Shown here: piece by piece, positions 1 through 8,070 of the stretch
Numbering within the stretch: the stretch's first letter is position 1
Layout of the letters: every line of letters starts with the position of its first letter
From: an uncultured Christensenella sp.
GTDB taxonomy: Bacteria; Bacillota; Clostridia; Christensenellales; UBA3700
Length of the DNA: 20,072 bases
Direction: 5' to 3'
Assembly (NCBI GenBank): GCA_910584035.1
Contig: CAJTZR010000026.1
Span: 1 to 20,072 of the forward strand
Made by a program: the position numbers and the translations under genes
Notes under the pieces: model-generated
What the model saw: only the letters and a program-made list of their open reading frames with translations
Databases searched by the model: none
Told to the model about the DNA's origin: nothing

Positions 1-824
1 TCAATATCCTCAGCGATTACAGCCGCTGTTTCCAAAACATCTTTATTTTGTCTATATACTTCTGGTAGCACACCCAAATCAATAGGGTATGGCATATCAC
101 CATTTACAACCTCAAGTGTCAAACCTAGCTTAAATGTCGTTGCTGTATACCAATCTTTATATCCGCCAGCACTATCTGTACTCTCAAAAATAGGATATCC
201 TGTTACATTGCCAATCCTTTGAGCATAATCAAAATATGGCTTAACGCAATCAAAGCCCCAATAAATTACCTCTCCTTTGGTATGATAACTTAGTGTAACA
301 CTTGGTTGCAATTTATTTGTAAAGTCACGTAATGCAACATTTTCTGGTTCGGAAACTGGGAACTCACCTATATAATCACTTGGTGAAGGATAGGTAACAT
401 TTTGTCTGCCTTCACCCCATTTTGCATTGTAGTTAACATTCAAGTCTACCGCTCTAGCATTTGCTTTCCACAAACTAAAGTCCTCACTCCCACCATTTAC
501 ATTTAGTAAAAACTCTCGCAAATTAGGGTCACTTACACTTGCAAGTCCATTTTGACAAAGCAAAACTCCATCAACATTTACCATAGGCACGCACCAAACG
601 CCAGTACTGCCGTTATAGTTTTTCATCATCTCAATAACTAGCGGTGTTGTTATATATTCCCTTGCGTGCATACTTGCTTGAACAAATACACAAGGTCCAT
701 TTAAATTACCTTTAACAACGCATTTAATAGGTCTACCAAGCACAGTGTACCCAATTGTGAATACCTTTGCCCCTTGCCCCTCAAGTACTGCCAAATCTTT
801 ATCCAATGCTACATCATCATACAT
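1..824 (-). CDS. M14-family zinc carboxypeptidase (gamma-D-Glu-L-DAP peptidase I type), 3' end cut off by window
   Basis: My translation of this strand gives 274 codons from the ATG at 824, still open at base 1, so the C-terminus is missing. The ATG follows AGAGG at a normal distance. Zinc ligands are in MHAREY (H53, E56) and in SYHTKGEVIYWGF (H181). The general base is E238 in LTLEV. The DLNVNYNAKWG segment (about 127-137) has Asn-Val where animal carboxypeptidase A has Asn-Arg, as I recall for bacterial enzymes that cleave gamma-D-glutamyl-diaminopimelate bonds of peptidoglycan peptides. No signal peptide and no LysM repeat are visible, so the visible part looks cytoplasmic, which suggests muropeptide recycling or a spore-cortex role (inference). 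It stands alone, 369 bases past rlmH. The family is secure; the exact substrate is not. Confidence 0.88.
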   Translation of the reverse strand, partial: MYDDVALDKDLAVLEGQGAKVFTIGYTVLGRPIKCVVKGNLNGPCVFVQASMHAREYITTPLVIEMMKNYNGSTGVWCVPMVNVDGVLLCQNGLASVSDPNLREFLLNVNGGSEDFSLWKANARAVDLNVNYNAKWGEGRQNVTYPSPSDYIGEFPVSEPENVALRDFTNKLQPSVTLSYHTKGEVIYWGFDCVKPYFDYAQRIGNVTGYPIFESTDSAGGYKDWYTATTFKLGLTLEVVNGDMPYPIDLGVLPEVYRQNKDVLETAAVIAEDI

Positions 825-1193
825 ATACTATACCTCTCTTTATGTATTAATAGTAGTATATGCAAAAGATATTTTATTGTTGTTATCAATAGACATTTAA
901 ATAGCAATTTACTTGCAGTTAATGTATTATTTTAAATTGCTATATTTAAACTTTATTATTTTAAGATTATAAACTTTATATATTAATTCTATCCCTTTGA
1001 AAATCTTTTTATATTTATAATGCATTGCCTTTTTCTTTTTGTAGCATTAATATAAACAACTTTATTTATTCAAACTATGACAACTAAAATTTACATTTAA
1101 TTTTAGGAGTTTTCATTTTTCAAATAACTCTTATAAATAATTATTCATACTAAAATATTGTATTTAGTGCCGATTTTCAAATGGTTTTATCAA
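825..1193. other. AT-rich intergenic region with one perfect inverted repeat
   Basis: No gene is supported in these 369 bases. They hold the leader of the M14 peptidase and the 3' flank of rlmH. A perfect 10-bp inverted repeat, TAGCAATTTA at 902-911 and TAAATTGCTA at 933-942, has a 21-base spacer and imperfectly extended arms. It could be a weak structure in either transcript or an operator about 80 bases upstream of the peptidase start. I see no convincing terminator with a U-tract for the rlmH operon. Confidence 0.6.
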
Positions 1194-1655
1194 TTATTTA
1201 TGATATTCACTATTGCTATTTATCATAAACGCACGATAAATCTGCTCTGACAATATAACTCGCATAAGTTGGTGAGGGTATGTCATTCTACCAAAACAAA
1301 GTGTTAAATCTGCACACTTTTTTACCTCTTCAGACAAGCCATAAGAACCACCTATTACAAAGGTAATTTCGCTTTCGCCATCTACTTGCAACACTTTTAT
1401 TTTATTTGCAAGCTCAATGCTTGACATTGCTTGTCCGCCTAAATCTAAAACTATAACATATCCTTTTAATTTAGGCAATAAGCTTTTTCCTTCATTCAAA
1501 ATTACTTTTTTAATATCATTGCCCTCAAGCTTGCTCTCGCTCACCTCAATCACATTAAATTTGCAGAATCGTGAAAGACGCTTTGCATACTCCTCAACCG
1601 CCTCACGATAAAAGCTTTCTTTAATTTTTCCTACACATAAAATATTTACATTCAT
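1194..1655 (-). CDS. rlmH: 23S rRNA (pseudouridine-1915 N3)-methyltransferase RlmH
   Basis: RlmH is a small SPOUT-class enzyme that uses S-adenosylmethionine to methylate pseudouridine 1915 in helix 69 of 23S rRNA on assembled ribosomes. The 153-residue product matches the usual length of about 155-160. It starts MNVNILCVGKIKE, carries the cofactor-loop motif IGGSYGLS (101-108), and ends with the family signature YPHQLMRVILSEQIYRAF (126-143) and C-terminal YHK. A longer reading from an ATG at 1676 is possible. I chose 1655 because the family begins at this Met and because this ATG overlaps the upstream stop as ATGA (1652-1655), a classic translational-coupling junction. It is the last gene of walJ - CPBP - rlmH. 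In Bacillus subtilis rlmH also lies downstream of walJ. Confidence 0.96.
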   Translation of the reverse strand: MNVNILCVGKIKESFYREAVEEYAKRLSRFCKFNVIEVSESKLEGNDIKKVILNEGKSLLPKLKGYVIVLDLGGQAMSSIELANKIKVLQVDGESEITFVIGGSYGLSEEVKKCADLTLCFGRMTYPHQLMRVILSEQIYRAFMINSNSEYHK

Positions 1656-2950
1656 ACAAACAAATTCATTATCCAAGCTGCCATTGCAATGCCTATTGCG
1701 ACAACCAAAGCCATAATATCAAACCTTTTACGTTTTCTTATAGTCTGTTTATTGCTCTCTTCAAGCAATTTGTCTATTTCGTCATTACTTGAATTTACCT
1801 TATTATTTTCACTATGAGTGGTCACTTCTACGCTACCCACATTATTTATATCGTCATTAGTTGAAATACTCTCACAAGTCATATTTTCACTAGTTTCAAT
1901 TGCATTATTCTCCGCAACATTCTCTATAGCAACGCTTTCTGCTTTCCTTACTATATCGCCATCCAAACTTACACTATCGCAAGGGTCGTCAAAAAGTGCT
2001 TTTAAGGAATTGTTAAGTCTTGCATAATTATCTTTAATTCCATTTAAAGTGAACGCCTTTCCTAAATCTTTTGCCCACGCCATTTTATCTGTATTTTGTG
2101 GCAAACCTTTTGCTTCCTTGCAAACTTTCATATACAATCTTAACAAGAAATACAAAGACACAAAACCAACTATACTAACTACAACATAAATTGCAATAGT
2201 TCCGCCAATTGGCAATGTTGAATTTGCAAAAAGTGGGTCTAAAGCCAAGCCTAGCATAATTGCAAAAAAGTTGTTTAAAAAGTGAGCTATTATACTTGCA
2301 AGTAATGAACCAGTTGTAAAATAGATAAATGTTAGCACCATACCAAACAAAAATTGGTGTACTGTTTGTGTAGCATTGCCGTGGAATATTGAGAATAAAA
2401 AGCCAGTCATTATCATACCAAAAACATAGTTTTTGCGTTTAAGTCCTCTTGACACACCGCCACGGAACAAAATTTCCTCACCAACAGCGGGTAATACACA
2501 CATAAAAAATACAGAAATTAGTATCTCCCACCAAGTCTGACCTACATTCATAGCTGATGCTTGACTATCTTTAATAATAAGTTCAACCAACTTAACAAAG
2601 CCCTCAGCAAGTGGCAAAAATGCCATAATACTTACAATTATTATTGCTGGTAATAATGCAGTTTGTTTCCAAGTGATTTTACGCTCAATTCTACATTCCT
2701 TAAGCAATGGTTTATTTGACATTTTTCCAAAAGCAAACACTGCTAAAATAAATGCACAACAATTTATTAACAACATCACCCAATTAAACCAAAGTGGCGG
2801 TTCTTCTACATTAACTTTGAATATACCCGCTACAATTAAAGCTATTATTTGAAAAATAAACATAAAGACAAAGCCAGCAACAAATACACCTGCTCCGTCA
2901 CTCACCCTAGGTCCAAAATAACTTTTATTAAGTTCTTCTAACTTCCTCAT
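1652..2950 (-). CDS. CPBP-family intramembrane metalloprotease with long low-complexity tail and C-terminal membrane segment
   Basis: This 432-residue polytopic membrane protein belongs to the CPBP (CAAX protease and bacteriocin-processing, Abi) family of intramembrane proteases related to Rce1. All three motifs are present: EEILFR (E158, E159, R163), FxxxH ending at H190, and HxxxN (H223, N227), so the catalytic site looks intact. Hydrophobic segments lie at about 22-43, 55-75, 97-117, 142-160, 175-190, 200-230 and 250-272. Beyond the catalytic core are a hydrophilic Asn/Ser/Glu-rich region (about 335-405), a basic RKRKR stretch and one more membrane helix (410-432). The family does not usually have such an added tail. 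AAGGGG precedes the ATG. The gene lies 12 bases after walJ and overlaps rlmH. The substrate is unknown; a housekeeping envelope-stress or processing role is inferred. Confidence 0.9.
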   Translation of the reverse strand: MRKLEELNKSYFGPRVSDGAGVFVAGFVFMFIFQIIALIVAGIFKVNVEEPPLWFNWVMLLINCCAFILAVFAFGKMSNKPLLKECRIERKITWKQTALLPAIIIVSIMAFLPLAEGFVKLVELIIKDSQASAMNVGQTWWEILISVFFMCVLPAVGEEILFRGGVSRGLKRKNYVFGMIMTGFLFSIFHGNATQTVHQFLFGMVLTFIYFTTGSLLASIIAHFLNNFFAIMLGLALDPLFANSTLPIGGTIAIYVVVSIVGFVSLYFLLRLYMKVCKEAKGLPQNTDKMAWAKDLGKAFTLNGIKDNYARLNNSLKALFDDPCDSVSLDGDIVRKAESVAIENVAENNAIETSENMTCESISTNDDINNVGSVEVTTHSENNKVNSSNDEIDKLLEESNKQTIRKRKRFDIMALVVAIGIAMAAWIMNLFV

Positions 2951-2962
2951 ATGCGTCCCCTT

Positions 2963-3742
2963 TTAAATATCATAAATTTTGCTAGGTACATACTGGTCAA
3001 GCACATCTAGCATAATATCGCCAGTTGTTGCACCAATTCTAGCAAGTGCTGTACTCGTTTCCTTATATGCAAGTTTTTTAAGGTTGTTATCCTCGCTTAA
3101 ATGAGCAAGCAAAAACCTCTTACAAGTAGGTGCTAAAGTTTCAACCGCCTTTGCTGTCTCTATATTAGCAAGGTGTCCTCTATTGCTCAAAATTCTAAAC
3201 TTTAACTGCATAGGATAGCTACCCTTTTTTAGCATTTGAATATCGTGGTTTGACTCAATAATAGTAAGGTCGGTATTTGACAAATGCTTTAATATACTAT
3301 CTGTTACAACGCCAAGGTCAGTTGCCAAAGCAAAACTTTTACCCTCTCCCTCTATTCTATATCCAACCGAATATGTAGCATCGTGAGGCGTTCTAAACGG
3401 CTTGATATAAACCCCACCTATTTTAAAACCATTCTCATAATTATCATTATCGCCACAATAATCTACATCACCTAATCTGCCTTTAATAACGCCAAAACAC
3501 TGTGGATGTGCATAAATAGTAGCATTAATTTTCCTTGCTAAAGTGCCTATACCCTTTATGTGGTCGCTGTGGTCGTGTGTAACCAAAATATGCTTAATAT
3601 CGCAAAGCTCCAGTCCAACACTTTTCATTCTGCTATCAAGCTCTTTACAAGTAAGACCATTGTCAATTACAATGCCTTCACCTTCCACATTTATGTATAT
3701 ACAATTGCCCTTACTACCGCTACCTAGCGAACATATACGCAT
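2963..3742 (-). CDS. walJ: WalJ (YycJ) family metallo-beta-lactamase-fold hydrolase
   Basis: This is a 259-residue metallo-beta-lactamase-fold protein of the WalJ/YycJ family, close to the roughly 264 residues of the Bacillus protein. It starts MRICSLGSGSKGNC and carries the metal-binding motif HDHSDH (H56, H58, D60, H61); THDHSDHIKGI is diagnostic. Further conserved metal-site segments are RTPHDA and ATDLG. In Bacillus, walJ is in the walRKHI operon and affects coordination of cell-wall metabolism with DNA replication; the biochemical activity (probably exonuclease/phosphodiesterase-like) is not settled. Here walJ is first in walJ - CPBP - rlmH, and walR/walK are absent from the window. GGGTGA precedes the ATG, and a plausible promoter lies at 3773-3800. 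Confidence 0.93.
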   Translation of the reverse strand: MRICSLGSGSKGNCIYINVEGEGIVIDNGLTCKELDSRMKSVGLELCDIKHILVTHDHSDHIKGIGTLARKINATIYAHPQCFGVIKGRLGDVDYCGDNDNYENGFKIGGVYIKPFRTPHDATYSVGYRIEGEGKSFALATDLGVVTDSILKHLSNTDLTIIESNHDIQMLKKGSYPMQLKFRILSNRGHLANIETAKAVETLAPTCKRFLLAHLSEDNNLKKLAYKETSTALARIGATTGDIMLDVLDQYVPSKIYDI

Positions 3743-3772
3743 TTTATCACCCGTGTTTTTCAGATTTATCTT

Positions 3773-3800
3773 TTTATAAATTAAGTTTATTTATTGGCAA
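3773..3800 (-). promoter_or_regulatory. Candidate sigma-A promoter of the walJ-CPBP-rlmH operon
   Basis: On the minus strand TTGCCA (3800-3795) and TATAAA (3778-3773) are separated by 16 bases and lie about 30 bases before the walJ start. The -10 differs from consensus at one position and the -35 at two. The surrounding DNA is extremely AT-rich, so chance matches are likely. Confidence 0.4.
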
Positions 3801-4290
3801 TTAATTTAAGCTATTAAATAGACTATTCTTAGCTAAAACAACTATCAAAAAGTTTAATTATTTGTTATAAGTCTAATAATTAAAAGTTTTGCTATTATTT
3901 ATTGCTTAAATTTTTATTAACCAAAATTTAACTATATATTGCGTTTATTTACAAAATTATTTTTACAAATATAAAAACTCATTTTGTAAAGTCAAAATAA
4001 ATTTTTAAAATTTTAAATTTGAGTTACATTGACTTTTATTAAACAATATTTATTTTTGCTAATTTATCAAACTATTAAATTTTTATTGTTAAAAAATTGT
4101 TTTTTTACGCACATTATTTAATTTTTTACCATAATATTTAGCCGTAAAGTTTCTATTTTATCTTTTATAAGCAAACCAATTTTTATTACAACGATTTAAC
4201 AACCAAAATTAATTAAAAAAATAATTTAAAATTATCATTCTTTTTAATATTGCTTTTGTTTTGACTATAAATTTACAAATCTAGTTTGAG

Positions 4291-4332
4291 ATATAAAACT
4301 ATTGCAGTTTGTCATATAAAACTATTGCAGTT
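4291..4332. repeat. Tandem 19-bp direct repeat, period 23
   Basis: The sequence ATATAAAACTATTGCAGTT occurs perfectly twice, at 4291-4309 and 4314-4332, with a four-base spacer, directly downstream of the NSS transporter stop. Two complete copies only; no function is recognised. Confidence 0.85.
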
Positions 4333-4359
4333 GGAAAAATAAAACTTTCCCTATAACAA

Positions 4360-5844
4360 TTATTTTATTTGCATCTTTTTGCTTTCCATATAATTTGCAA
4401 CTACATTTGCAATCACGCAAATAATTACCATAAAGACTGCAGACAAAATTATCATCAGCTTACCAGCCAAAGTTTCAAAGCCAGCTGCACCAGTAATAAC
4501 CTCATTTATTCCAATACCTAACACGCACAATATACCAACTGGGGTGATATATCTAATCAAAAAGCCCCAAATCTTGTAAATTATCAATTTGTTTTTAGTA
4601 TCTGCTTGCAAATCGTCATATAGATTTTTCGGTTTAACTTTGTAACCTACTAGCAAACAAGTTGATGCTGCTGTAATTGGCAAAATCAATTTATTAGTGA
4701 TTGAGTCAAATAAAGTAAGCAAATCAACACTTTCAACTTGCAAACTAGGCACACCAAAAGACATTGCGATAAATGAACCAATGCCAAATACTATACCTGC
4801 AATACAAAGTGATGCAAGTTTTCTGTTAATATGGAATCTTTCCACAACAAATTGAACGGGAACTTCAAGCAATGCAATTGATGAGGTTGTTGCAGCCAAT
4901 ATTACAAGCATAAAGAAAATTGTACCAAATATTCTACCCGCAACTGGTCCCATACTAGCAAATACTTCTGCAAGCACAACAAATAATAGTCCTGGTCCTG
5001 CAGTAGGTTTCAAACCAAATGAAAACACTGCTGGGAAGATTGCCATACCCGCAAGCAATGCCATAACTGTATCAAGCACCCCAACCATTACTGCACTTTT
5101 ACCAATATTCATACTATCTTTCATATAACTGCCGTATGCAACATTAATGCCCATACCTAAAGACATACTAAAGAATACTTGTCCCAATGCAGATAATACT
5201 GTTGAACCAGTTACCTTTGTAAAATCTGGCTTAAACAAAAACTCCAACCCCGCTACAGCGTTTGGCAATGTTAACCCCTTTATTACAACTACAATCAAAC
5301 ACACAAAAAGTGCTGGCATAAGTATTTTACTTGCCTTTTCTATACCCTTGTTTACACCAAACAAAACTATAATGCCAACAATTAATGCAAATACTAACAA
5401 ATATACAACTGGCATAGTAACACTAGTAGTGAAAGTATCAAACATTCCACCAACATTTTGAACTCCACTTGCTACACCAATTCCACCAATATAGTCTACC
5501 ATATACTTGATAGACCAACCACCAATTACTTGGTAATAACACAATATCATAAATGGCACAAGCACGCCTAAATAGCCTAACCATTTGAACCACTTACTTA
5601 TACCGCCATAAGTATCAATAACGTTTACTTGTGACCTTTTGCCAATGACAAACTCACCTATCATTGCAATAACGCCAACCAAGCATACCATTATTATATA
5701 AATAAATACAAAAGCAGCTCCGCCACCTTCACCAACTTTATATGGAAAGCTCCACAAATTACCAAGTCCAACCGCTGAACCAACGGTTGCCATTAAAAAA
5801 CCAAATTTACTCGTAAACCCCTTACTATGTTTTTTGTTAATCAT
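4360..5844 (-). CDS. Sodium-dependent neurotransmitter:sodium symporter (NSS/SNF) family amino-acid transporter
   Basis: This 494-residue integral membrane protein of the SLC6/LeuT-fold NSS family imports small organic solutes, usually amino acids, using the sodium gradient. The first helix holds the family hallmark GSAVGLGNLWSFPY (22-35) followed by a glycine-rich loop (VGEGGGAAF). Eleven or twelve hydrophobic helices follow along the full length, and the size is typical of bacterial members. In LeuT and many relatives an arginine of the extracellular gate sits where this protein has S32 (WSFPY rather than WRFPY). This may mark a clostridial subgroup or altered gating (inference). AGGA precedes the ATG. 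The gene follows the PF06695 gene by only 28 bases, so the two are probably co-transcribed from the promoter at 6927-6955. The substrate cannot be told from sequence. Confidence 0.93.
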   Translation of the reverse strand: MINKKHSKGFTSKFGFLMATVGSAVGLGNLWSFPYKVGEGGGAAFVFIYIIMVCLVGVIAMIGEFVIGKRSQVNVIDTYGGISKWFKWLGYLGVLVPFMILCYYQVIGGWSIKYMVDYIGGIGVASGVQNVGGMFDTFTTSVTMPVVYLLVFALIVGIIVLFGVNKGIEKASKILMPALFVCLIVVVIKGLTLPNAVAGLEFLFKPDFTKVTGSTVLSALGQVFFSMSLGMGINVAYGSYMKDSMNIGKSAVMVGVLDTVMALLAGMAIFPAVFSFGLKPTAGPGLLFVVLAEVFASMGPVAGRIFGTIFFMLVILAATTSSIALLEVPVQFVVERFHINRKLASLCIAGIVFGIGSFIAMSFGVPSLQVESVDLLTLFDSITNKLILPITAASTCLLVGYKVKPKNLYDDLQADTKNKLIIYKIWGFLIRYITPVGILCVLGIGINEVITGAAGFETLAGKLMIILSAVFMVIICVIANVVANYMESKKMQIK

Positions 5845-5872
5845 ATTTTATCCTAAATCTAACAAAAAACTT

Positions 5873-6829
5873 TTAATCAGTTTTAATGTTAGATACATCT
5901 ATTCTTTTATTCTGTGTATTTTCCCCTTGCTTATCATTTACCTCTTTATTATTCCCACTAATCACATTGTTATTAGTTACACTTTCATTCTTTATACTTA
6001 CCGCTTTTACCTCTTGGCTTTTGAGTGGCTCACTTTTTTGTTCAATATCTTTCCCATCTAAATTCTCTTTAACGCCCTCTTGTGGTGCTGTGTTTTCTTG
6101 CTCTTTGTCTTGCTTATCCTCATTTACAGATTCAATTTCTTTATCTTGATTATCCTCGTTTGTTAGCTCAACTTGAGCATTCTCACTATTCTGAGCTGCG
6201 TTTTCGTCTTTTTTCTTTTTTAAATGATTTTTTATCACAAGATAGATAATGTTTATAACTAAAACACCAAGCACCAATGCCATAAATATTGTTAGGAATA
6301 AATCTAGATTTTCTTTAAACAAAAGGCTCAAACCAGTCATAATCAAACCAGCTGAAATGTTGCCAAGTGCGACAGAACCCAACGATTTCCAAAAACCTAA
6401 CCCCAAAAATACTGCTACCGCTGTTCCAGTCCATACTCCAGTAAGTGGCAATGGTATTGCGACAAACAAAAATACGCCTATCATTTTAATTAAATCTTCA
6501 GTATTACGGCTATCCGCTTTGTTTGCTTTTTTCCTTACGCTTTCCGCTTTTGATTGGAATAGTCCCTCTACAGCATTTGCCAGTCCTCTAAATACTTTAA
6601 TCTTTTTCATAGCATTTAAAATCGGCATAAGTATCAATAGCAATATAGGTGCTACTATTATAGAACCTATAAATGCATAGCCAAACGCCTCATACCAACT
6701 TAAACCCATTTCTATAGCTACTGGTATTGCACCTCTAAGCTCTACTATAGGTAACATTGATATGATAAACACAGTAAGTATATCATTGTTTAAAAGTCCT
6801 CTAAAAAAATCAATTACCGCATTTGCCAT
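5873..6829 (-). CDS. PF06695 (COG2426) small multidrug-export-like membrane protein with charged C-terminal tail
   Basis: The first 200 or so residues match the family annotated as putative small multidrug export protein. The hallmark SMLPIVELRGAIPVAIE is at 24-40, and a second conserved re-entrant-type segment, AIPLPLTGVWTGT, is at 124-136. Hydrophobic helices lie near 15-35, 48-72, 115-145, 150-170 and 178-200. The transport function of this family is an old prediction and is not well established; LRGAIP resembles motifs of DedA-like proteins. Family members are usually about 160-200 residues. Here a hydrophilic tail of about 115 residues rich in Asn, Glu, Lys and Gln (203-318) is added. 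GGAGAG lies eight bases before the ATG. It is first in the unit with the NSS transporter. Confidence 0.87.
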   Translation of the reverse strand: MANAVIDFFRGLLNNDILTVFIISMLPIVELRGAIPVAIEMGLSWYEAFGYAFIGSIIVAPILLLILMPILNAMKKIKVFRGLANAVEGLFQSKAESVRKKANKADSRNTEDLIKMIGVFLFVAIPLPLTGVWTGTAVAVFLGLGFWKSLGSVALGNISAGLIMTGLSLLFKENLDLFLTIFMALVLGVLVINIIYLVIKNHLKKKKDENAAQNSENAQVELTNEDNQDKEIESVNEDKQDKEQENTAPQEGVKENLDGKDIEQKSEPLKSQEVKAVSIKNESVTNNNVISGNNKEVNDKQGENTQNKRIDVSNIKTD

Positions 6830-6926
6830 TTAATTATCTCTCCGCAAATAAAAAATCTAAACACCTTGCAAAAAACACTCAATTTTTTTACACTATGCCT
6901 ATACTATTTTATTTTGATACTATTTT

Positions 6927-6955
6927 ATTATACCTAAACACTTGCATAAAGTCAA
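6927..6955 (-). promoter_or_regulatory. Strong sigma-A promoter of the PF06695-NSS transporter unit
   Basis: The minus strand shows TTGACT (6955-6950), a 17-base spacer and a perfect TATAAT (6932-6927). It lies about 100 bases before the ATG at 6829 and fits the direction of the two-gene unit. Confidence 0.82.
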
Positions 6956-6964
6956 TGGAATAGT

Positions 6965-6998
6965 GTATATTAATATACGTAAATAATGCGTACGCATT
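6965..6998. promoter_or_regulatory. Two adjacent 14-bp perfect palindromes, candidate operator sites
   Basis: GTATATTAATATAC (6965-6978) and AATGCGTACGCATT (6985-6998) are each perfectly self-complementary and are separated by six bases. They lie just upstream of the minus-strand promoter at 6927-6955 and about 85 bases before ttcA. Their centres are 20 bases apart, roughly two helical turns. Binding of dimeric repressors is an inference; no regulator gene is adjacent. Confidence 0.5.
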
Positions 6999-7081
6999 GC
7001 TTTACAATACTTTTATCATTAAAAGCAAGTTTACATAGGCTATTATTTACCAACAAACTTTTAGCTTTATAGGATTATTTT

Positions 7082-7852
7082 ATGCAAAAAATACTAAGTT
7101 TAACAAGACGTGCGATAGACGACTATCATATGATTAGCGAGGGCGATAAAATTGCTGTCGGCGTAAGCGGTGGCAAAGATAGCATTTGCTTGCTTGCAAT
7201 TTTAAATAGCTACAAACAATTTGCCCCTTATAAGTTTGATATTATTGCTATCAATATAAACTTAGGCTTTAAGGAAACTGACCAAAACCAAGTTGAACAG
7301 CTAAAATACTACTGCAAAAAGGAAAATATTCCACTAATTATCCACGATACAGATATAGCAAAAATCGTGTTTGAGGATAGAAAGGAAAAATCGCCTTGCT
7401 CATTATGCTCCAAAATGCGTAGGGGTGCATTAAATACAATAGCTATCCAAAACGGCTGTAACAAAATCGCCTTAGGTCACAATGCGGACGATATTTTGGA
7501 AACTATGCTTATGTGCCTAATGAATGAGGGACGCTTTAGCACATTTAGCCCAGTTAGCTATATGAGCAGGACAAACATAACTTTGATAAGACCATTTATT
7601 TACATTGAGGAAAAATATCTTTCAGCACTAGCAAAAAAATACAACTTGCCAATAGTACACAACCCTTGCCCTAAAGATAAAAACTCAAACCGCTCCGAAA
7701 CAAAGGAACTAATAGAACAATTAAACAACAAAAAGCTAGGTACAAAACAAATAATGCTTGGTGCAATTTACAATCCAAGCCGTAATAACCTATGGGATAC
7801 TTCAGTCCCAGAAAACTACAAAAAAGACAATGACGATAACCGAAAAATTTAA
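7082..7852 (+). CDS. TtcA-family tRNA 2-thiolation ATP pyrophosphatase
   Basis: This 256-residue protein belongs to the PP-loop ATP pyrophosphatase family of TtcA, which adenylates a tRNA base and replaces its oxygen with sulfur (2-thiocytidine at position 32 in the best studied members). The PP-loop is VGVSGGKDS (26-34). The cysteines expected to hold an iron-sulfur cluster are C106 and C109 in CSLC and C196 in NPCPKD. The segments LGHNADDILETMLM (131-144) and LIRPFIYIEEKYL (168-180) are typical. AGGA lies eight or nine bases before the ATG. It is monocistronic on the plus strand, between minus-strand neighbours, and ends 119 bases before a strong terminator. I leave the symbol blank because clostridial TtcA-like proteins include several subgroups whose modified base has not been shown. 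Confidence 0.9.
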   Translation: MQKILSLTRRAIDDYHMISEGDKIAVGVSGGKDSICLLAILNSYKQFAPYKFDIIAININLGFKETDQNQVEQLKYYCKKENIPLIIHDTDIAKIVFEDRKEKSPCSLCSKMRRGALNTIAIQNGCNKIALGHNADDILETMLMCLMNEGRFSTFSPVSYMSRTNITLIRPFIYIEEKYLSALAKKYNLPIVHNPCPKDKNSNRSETKELIEQLNNKKLGTKQIMLGAIYNPSRNNLWDTSVPENYKKDNDDNRKI

Positions 7853-7971
7853 TCAAAATTACACTTAACCCACACGTTACCCCACTCGCATACAACTAAA
7901 ATATTACTTTTACCCCCGATTTTTGACTGGTTTTGTGTTGAAAAAATAAAAATATGATTAGATAAAGTTTA

Positions 7972-8001
7972 AACAACGGCTGAAAACAGCCGTTGTTTTT
8001 T
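7972..8001 (+). terminator. Rho-independent terminator downstream of the TtcA-like gene
   Basis: AACAACGGCTG (7972-7982), loop AAAA and CAGCCGTTGTT (7987-7997) form a perfect 11-bp stem, continued by T to 8001. The U-tract is on the plus strand. On the other strand the run is shorter, so it would serve the convergent LRR gene less well. Confidence 0.92.
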
Positions 8002-8070
8002 AGTGCAGAATAATAAACAATTTAATTTCACAACGCGACATCAAACTATATATTGAGCCTTATTTAATAG

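Larger units (their letters stand above)
3743..4359. other. 617-base extremely AT-rich intergenic region
   Basis: No gene is supported. The core (about 3830-4260) is almost entirely A and T, with many short poly-A and poly-T runs on both strands. It separates the NSS transporter from walJ, both on the minus strand, so it should hold the 3' end of one unit and the promoter of the next. A 19-bp direct repeat lies at 4291-4332. A loose inverted repeat (TTTACAAAA near 3950, TTTTGTAAA near 3983) is present. No clear terminator with a GC stem was found. Confidence 0.6.

Noticed and set aside
1656..1676. Longer N-terminus for RlmH starting at 1676
   Set aside because: Family members start at the MNVNILCVGK position. 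The ATG at 1655 overlaps the upstream stop as ATGA, and the extra codons are shared with the CPBP 3' end.
4333..4350. GGAAA/TTTCC hairpin as terminator of the NSS transporter gene
   Set aside because: The stem has only five pairs and no T-run follows on the minus strand.
7671..7895. Minus-strand open frame overlapping the end of the TtcA-like gene
   Set aside because: It is antisense to a well supported gene and lacks a ribosome site or any recognisable domain.
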